Shown: positions 32,028-35,019 of the stretch, piece after piece
Position numbering within the stretch: position 1 is the first letter of the stretch
How the letters are laid out: each line of letters opens with the position of its first letter
NCBI RefSeq assembly: GCF_022829405.1
Contig: NZ_JAKSXW010000094.1
Span: 1 to 35,019 of the forward strand
DNA length: 35,019 nucleotides
Source: Methylobacterium sp. J-076
GTDB taxonomy: Bacteria > Pseudomonadota > Alphaproteobacteria > Rhizobiales > Beijerinckiaceae
Direction of reading: 5' to 3'
Program-made: the position numbers and the translations under genes
The notes under the pieces: model-generated
Told to the model about the DNA's origin: nothing
The model's database searches: none
What the model saw: the letters and a program-made list of their open reading frames with translations, nothing else

Positions 32028-32801
32028 ATGTCGCGCATCCTCATCACCGGCTCGTCCGAGGGGCTCGGGCTCATGGCCGGCCGGCTCCTCGCCGAACAGG
32101 GGCACGAGGTCGTGCTCCACGCCCGCAACGCGACGCGCGCGGAGGATGCGCGCCGCGCGTTGCCCGAGGCGAAAGCGGTCATCGAGGGCGACGTCGCGAC
32201 GCTGGCCGGGATGCGCGCGGTCGCGGACGGGGCCAACCGGCTCGGCCGCTTGGACGCCGTCATCCACAACGTCGGGATCGGCTATCGCGAGCCGCGGCGC
32301 ATCGAGACGGCGGACGGTCTTCCGCACGTCTTCGCGATCAACGTGATGGCGTCCTACGTGCTCACCGCGCTGATCGAGCGGCCGCGGCGGCTCGTCTATC
32401 TCTCCTCAGGCATGCACCACGGCGTGCGCCCGGCTCTGGACGACCTGACCTGGATCAAAAGGCCCTGGGCTGGCGCGCAGGCCTACGCCGAGAGCAAGCT
32501 CTACGACACGGTGCTCGCCTTCGCGGTCGCGCGGCGCTGGCCGGGCATACTGTCGAACGCGGTTGAACCGGGCTGGGTGCCGACGCGCATGGGCGGTCCC
32601 GGCGCGCCCGACGACATGGACCAAGCCCACCGCACGCAAGCGTGGCTTGCGGCGAGCGACGACGCGGCGGCGCGGGTCACCGGCGGCTACTTCCACCACC
32701 TTCGCCAGCGCGAGCCGAACCCGGCCTCGCGCGACGAGGGTGTGCAGGGTGCGTTGCTTGCCGCCTGCGAGGCGCTCTCAGGCGTCACCCTGCCGGCGTG
32801 A
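32028..32801 (+). CDS. Short-chain dehydrogenase/reductase (SDR)
   Basis: 257 residues from ATG 32028, with GGAG nine bases before it. ITGSSEGLGLMAG is the TGxxxGxG nucleotide loop, HNVGIG the NNAG-like motif, YLSSGMHHG holds the catalytic Ser, and AYAESK the Tyr and Lys. An in-frame extension back to 31887 would add a twin-Arg leader (PTRRALIMSGAAATALSATA), probably part of another gene. It likely reduces a carbonyl compound. The natural substrate is unknown. Confidence 0.8.
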   Translation: MSRILITGSSEGLGLMAGRLLAEQGHEVVLHARNATRAEDARRALPEAKAVIEGDVATLAGMRAVADGANRLGRLDAVIHNVGIGYREPRRIETADGLPHVFAINVMASYVLTALIERPRRLVYLSSGMHHGVRPALDDLTWIKRPWAGAQAYAESKLYDTVLAFAVARRWPGILSNAVEPGWVPTRMGGPGAPDDMDQAHRTQAWLAASDDAAARVTGGYFHHLRQREPNPASRDEGVQGALLAACEALSGVTLPA

Positions 32802-32969
32802 GTGGAGACGTGTACCGGCCGACCTGGTCTCGGCTCCGAGGCTCGTAACGCGGAGAGCTGAAGGTCGGGTCTCGGGCGTCAAGGTAACGTCTGTTCACCA
32901 CCCCGAGCTGAAGTTGCCGGACGGCTGACGAACGTCCGCTTCGGAGAAGGGATGACGGCGGCCCAGGCG

Positions 32970-32990
32970 TCTGGGTTGGGTCGCAATCGG
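32970..32990. repeat. Dispersed TCTGGGTTGGGT repeat, copy 3
   Basis: TCTGGGTTGGGTCG at 32970-32983, followed by CAATCGGAAG, resembles copies at 29115 and 29810. It lies just outside the gene at 33012 and near the right edge of the cargo block. The remainder of 32802-33011 holds nothing else I can identify. Confidence 0.4.
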
Positions 32991-33011
32991 AAGTTCGGCT
33001 TGAGCGACCCG

Positions 33012-33404
33012 CTACCTCCCCTTGCCGCCTTTCGCGAAATCCCAGACCGGCAGCCCCCAAATCTGGCCGGGCTTGTTCCGGTAGGCGGACCCGCTCTCGA
33101 ACACGACCCGACTGGCTTCGACCGCCACGGGCTTGTTCCCGCTGATAAGCAGCGCGCCGCAGTAATCCACGCGCAGCGTCCCATGCTCAGGGTGGACCGC
33201 GAACAGTTGCGGGGCCGTCCATCCTAGCCGGTGCGCCTCGGCGCCGAGCCGGTCGCAGAACTCAATTCCGGCCTCGCGGATCGCGGCCCATTTCGCCGGG
33301 ACGAGGTAGCGGCAGGGCGAAGCGTGGGGCGACAGGTTCTCCAAGGCGCCGCGCCAGATCGCGGCGGCATCGGGGAGCATGGTGGGGGTGAGACCGGATG
33401 ACAT
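33012..33404 (-). CDS. LGWTA-domain protein, stand-alone copy
   Basis: 130 residues. YLVPAKWAAIREAGIEFCDR, LGWTAPQLFAVHP, LRVDYCGALLIS and the end GLPVWDFAKGGKGR match the C-terminal domain of the protein at 19919-20677 and the fragment at 28933. The conserved CGAL Cys and the LGWTA helix suggest a small fold with one shared function. No family name is known to me. It may bind DNA or a replication partner. It is the first gene on the right side of the cargo. Confidence 0.6.
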   Translation of the reverse strand: MSSGLTPTMLPDAAAIWRGALENLSPHASPCRYLVPAKWAAIREAGIEFCDRLGAEAHRLGWTAPQLFAVHPEHGTLRVDYCGALLISGNKPVAVEASRVVFESGSAYRNKPGQIWGLPVWDFAKGGKGR

Positions 33405-33627
33405 TCGGCCGAGCTACGGCAGATCGCCCGAGCCCGCCATGCGGCTGAACGCGGGATTGCCGCGTGTCTCCTCGAATTGAAAGCGACTGCACCGACGAGG
33501 CCGCGCGGTTGTCCTGCGCTGCTCTGACGGCGCTCGGGGCGGGGGTCCCGGTCGCTAGGCGGAATAGGGGCCGACCGGGTTAACGATCCGTTGATGACAG
33601 CCCCGGCGGATTGATGAAGGGTAGGGG

Positions 33628-33765
33628 TTACTGCCCTCGGCTCGCGGCGTTGCGCCGATCCTGCCAAGCCGTGATCCAGTAGACCAAGGCGCTGGCTGCG
33701 ACGAACGACCCGGGCCCGAGGAGAAGGGCCGTGAAAAGCCCTATGCCCGTCCCGCAGTTCGTCAC
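33628..33765 (-). CDS. Tiny membrane protein (45 aa)
   Basis: 45 residues from GTG 33765, which overlaps the previous stop (GTGA). TGIGLFTALLLGPGSFVAAS and ALVYWITAW form one or two short hydrophobic helices, ending in a basic tail (QDRRNAASRGQ). It is the last of a chain of tiny hydrophobic proteins. No family was recognised. Confidence 0.45.
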   Translation of the reverse strand: MTNCGTGIGLFTALLLGPGSFVAASALVYWITAWQDRRNAASRGQ

Positions 33766-33860
33766 GGCCGGGTGCCACTCTCGCGCCGGTTGAGCCACAA
33801 CGCCAGCGCGCCACCGCCGAACGGGACCGCGAGGAGCAGCGCAAGCTGTTCCGTCGTCAT
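33762..33860 (-). CDS. Tiny membrane protein (32 aa)
   Basis: 32 residues. MTTEQLALLLAVPFGGGALA plus LWLNRRESGTRP gives one transmembrane helix with a basic end, the layout of small toxins, holins or membrane regulators. The start lies four bases after the previous stop, and the stop overlaps the next GTG. Confidence 0.45.
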   Translation of the reverse strand: MTTEQLALLLAVPFGGGALALWLNRRESGTRP

Positions 33861-33864
33861 GGCG

Positions 33865-33960
33865 CTATGCCGCCCGGCGCGCCCAAAATGCGACGCCCCA
33901 GCCGAAGGCAACCGCCATCACAGGGGCGACGATGAAAGCGACAATCTGAACGTCCGTCAT
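33865..33960 (-). CDS. Tiny membrane protein (31 aa)
   Basis: 31 residues. MTDVQIVAFIVAPVMAVAFG plus WGVAFWARRAA is one hydrophobic helix followed by Arg. The ATG overlaps the stop of the upstream membrane protein (ATGA at 33957-33960). The pattern is alike in the next two genes: short polar start, one helix, basic end. Confidence 0.45.
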   Translation of the reverse strand: MTDVQIVAFIVAPVMAVAFGWGVAFWARRAA

Positions 33961-34214
33961 GGCTTGAGCCCCTTCAGGACTGTGCGGGCCGCGAGATGCA
34001 GGGAACCGCTCGCCGCTAGAAAGATCGCGATGCCCAGCACGAGAGTCAACGCCGACAAGTGCGAACCCGTGCCGAGGCCAAACACGGCCGCGACGAGAGG
34101 GGCGACGACGCCCGCCGTGAAAAGCCCGCCAGCCGCCGTGTTCAGATAGGTTGCCGTGAGCTTCGTCCGCTCATTCGTGACGAGCCTGCGAGCCGTGTCG
34201 TCGGCGTCACTCAC
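33957..34214 (-). CDS. Small two-helix membrane protein
   Basis: 85 residues. A polar, charged N-terminus (MSDADDTARRLVTNERTKLT) is followed by two hydrophobic segments: NTAAGGLFTAGVVAPLVAAV and HLSALTLVLGIAIFLAASG. It overlaps the XRE regulator gene by ATGA (34211-34214) and is coupled to three tiny membrane proteins downstream. The set may be a membrane-acting module under the XRE repressor. No known family was recognised. Confidence 0.55.
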   Translation of the reverse strand: MSDADDTARRLVTNERTKLTATYLNTAAGGLFTAGVVAPLVAAVFGLGTGSHLSALTLVLGIAIFLAASGSLHLAARTVLKGLKP

Positions 34215-34447
34215 CCTTCGGACTTCCGCCGCAGCTTCACCCCCGGCTCCCCGCCATTGGTGAACTCGACGCCGGCCGCCTCCAATGAGCGTCGCAGCTT
34301 ATCGAGCGTATCAACACGCGTTTGAACCAACCCCTCGCCAGGCTCAAGGCGCTTGATTGTGGGTATGGAGACGCCAGACGCCTCTGCCAATCGCTCCTGC
34401 GACCAACCGAGAAGGGCACGCGCCGCACGGAGCTGAGATCGGTCCAT
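34211..34447 (-). CDS. XRE-family HTH repressor
   Basis: 78 residues. RAARALLGWSQERLAEASGV and SIPTIKRLEPGEG form a Cro/C1-type HTH covering the first 40 residues, with a short C-terminal part. It lies divergent from the 34547 operon with about 100 bp between them. Related small XRE proteins of Rhizobiales repress their own and neighbouring genes. Here the target is probably the CTAATGGYAT repeats and the strong rightward promoter. Confidence 0.78.
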   Translation of the reverse strand: MDRSQLRAARALLGWSQERLAEASGVSIPTIKRLEPGEGLVQTRVDTLDKLRRSLEAAGVEFTNGGEPGVKLRRKSEG

Positions 34448-34472
34448 AATGCTTTCTGGATCATTTTCGATG

Positions 34473-34520
34473 CTAATGGCATTGACAGGCCATTCGCATC
34501 ACGTATGATCCTAATGGTAT
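34473..34520 (+). promoter_or_regulatory. Strong rightward promoter with repeated operators
   Basis: TTGACA at 34482-34487 and TATGAT at 34504-34509 are 16 bp apart, close to the sigma-70 consensus. CTAATGGCAT (34473-34482) and CTAATGGTAT (34511-34520) are direct repeats placed over the -35 edge and just after the -10. A dimeric XRE repressor bound there would block the polymerase. The promoter would drive the operon from 34547 through the circular join to about 3375. Confidence 0.72.
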
Positions 34521-34546
34521 CACAAGCGATGCCGAAGGCAACTCCG

Positions 34547-34846
34547 ATGTCCAACCGCCGCCCCCTCAACTGGAACGCCGCCCTCCGCGACCTGAACGGC
34601 GACCGCCTCGCCGTCATCCCCGGCCTCGTCACTGCCCGCAACCGCGTCTCGGCCTTCGCCGGCTTCCGCAAGACCCCACTCTTGGTCGCCGGCCAGTTCA
34701 ATCGCTCCGCCATCATGGCGCTCGCTGCCGACGCCGCCCGCGACCATCAGGGCCGCTACGGCGGCACCTGGGCCGCAGCCATGTCCGTGTGCCTCAAGGC
34801 CGCGTGGCAGGCCGCCAAGATCGCCCGCACCGCCGGCGCGCACTGA
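34547..34846 (+). CDS. Conserved hypothetical protein, first gene of the XRE-controlled operon
   Basis: 99 residues from ATG 34547, chosen because a promoter and operators lie upstream; ATG 34529 adds six residues. RRPLNWNAALRDLNGDRLAV and AIMALAADAARDHQGRYGGT, then a final helix (KAAWQAAKIART), suggest a small helical, basic protein. I recall similar proteins from Rhizobiales phage and plasmid early operons, without a function. The next gene starts 10 bases after its stop with GAGGGGG before it. Confidence 0.6.
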   Translation: MSNRRPLNWNAALRDLNGDRLAVIPGLVTARNRVSAFAGFRKTPLLVAGQFNRSAIMALAADAARDHQGRYGGTWAAAMSVCLKAAWQAAKIARTAGAH

Positions 34847-34856
34847 GGGGGCGACC

Positions 34857-35019
34857 GTGCAGAACCCCGCCATCCGCACCCCCGCCCAGCGCCTCCACGA
34901 TGCCCGGCAGGATCACGCCCGCTGCCTCCGGCTGGCGGCTTGGTATCGCCGCCGCCTGTCCTGCGGGGAGCGCGCGATGCGCGAGCGGCACGATTGGGCG
35001 CTCGGTCAGGCCCGCAGGC
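34857..35019 (+). CDS. 5' part of the join-spanning 68-aa protein
   Basis: GTG at 34857 is preceded by GAGGGGG. The frame runs off the end of the window at 35019 and continues from base 142, because 34879-35019 repeats 1-141. The full product begins MQNPAIRTPAQRLHDARQD and ends FPGQLSGEVA. It couples the gene at 34547 to the one at 182 by close spacing and a GTGA overlap. No family was recognised. Confidence 0.7.
   Translation, partial: MQNPAIRTPAQRLHDARQDHARCLRLAAWYRRRLSCGERAMRERHDWALGQARR
34879..35019. repeat. Right copy of the 141-bp terminal direct repeat
   Basis: It matches 1-141 by direct reading. It is best removed when the circle is closed. If it were a real terminal redundancy of a linear phage genome, a shorter or longer and less round length would be expected. 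The coding frame that crosses it fits a circle equally well. Confidence 0.93.

Noticed and set aside
34879..35019. Terminal repeat as a biological direct terminal redundancy of a linear phage genome
   Set aside because: The repeat is exact, its length equals a common assembler k-mer, and a coding frame crosses the join. Assembly overlap of a circle explains all of this.
1..35019. tRNA, rRNA, transposase or restriction-modification genes
   Set aside because: None seen on either strand. The HNH-like protein at 6870 has no methylase partner.

Overview
The window is very probably one complete circular replicon. Bases 1-141 are repeated exactly at 34879-35019, and a 68-codon gene reads in frame across the join, so the closed circle would be 34,878 bp. 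GC is high. Several families are typical of Hyphomicrobiales: an EcfG-like sigma factor, a DUF3987/Toprim replication pair, an XRE regulator and small Methylobacterium-like secreted proteins. My best guess for the host is Methylobacterium/Methylorubrum. That is recognition from memory, not a database result.

Layout. (1) 34.2 kb across the join to 4.6 kb: an XRE-family repressor (34211-34447, minus) and a rightward operon diverge from a near-consensus promoter. The rightward operon holds mostly unknown proteins and is followed by four hairpins and a winged-helix DNA-binding protein (3689-4594), a possible replication regulator. (2) 4.8-9.1 kb: accessory genes, namely the sigma factor, small secreted proteins, an HNH-like protein and two excisionase-like HTH proteins. 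(3) 9.1-16.6 kb, minus strand: a compact phage tail module. In transcription order it reads RHH-like protein, tail assembly chaperone, Dit-like protein, baseplate plug, Gp138-like spike, an unknown, a second chaperone with a -1 frameshift site, a hub-like protein and a tape-measure protein with a lytic domain. (4) 16.7-24.0 kb, plus strand: a translationally coupled replication cluster (Toprim protein, DUF3987 helicase-like protein, and a gene carrying iteron-like repeats), then a DUF5681 protein that resembles small terminases and several small proteins sharing an N-terminal motif. (5) 24.1-27.3 kb: a LuxR regulator, an AT-rich block, a tyrosine recombinase and a YkgJ-like protein. (6) 27.4-28.6 kb: a ParA/RHH partition operon with related repeats on both sides. 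(7) 29.0-33.0 kb: metabolic cargo (VOC protein, LysR regulator, NmrA-like and SDR oxidoreductases) lying between a complete copy and a 3' fragment of one gene family. (8) 33.6-34.2 kb: a chain of tiny membrane proteins behind the XRE repressor.

The main puzzle is the gene content. The element encodes partition, replication and recombination functions and a sizeable part of a tail/baseplate. I see no large terminase, portal, capsid, tail sheath or tail tube anywhere on the circle. It could be a phage-plasmid that lost its head genes, a satellite that uses a helper phage's heads, or a plasmid carrying tail parts for another purpose.
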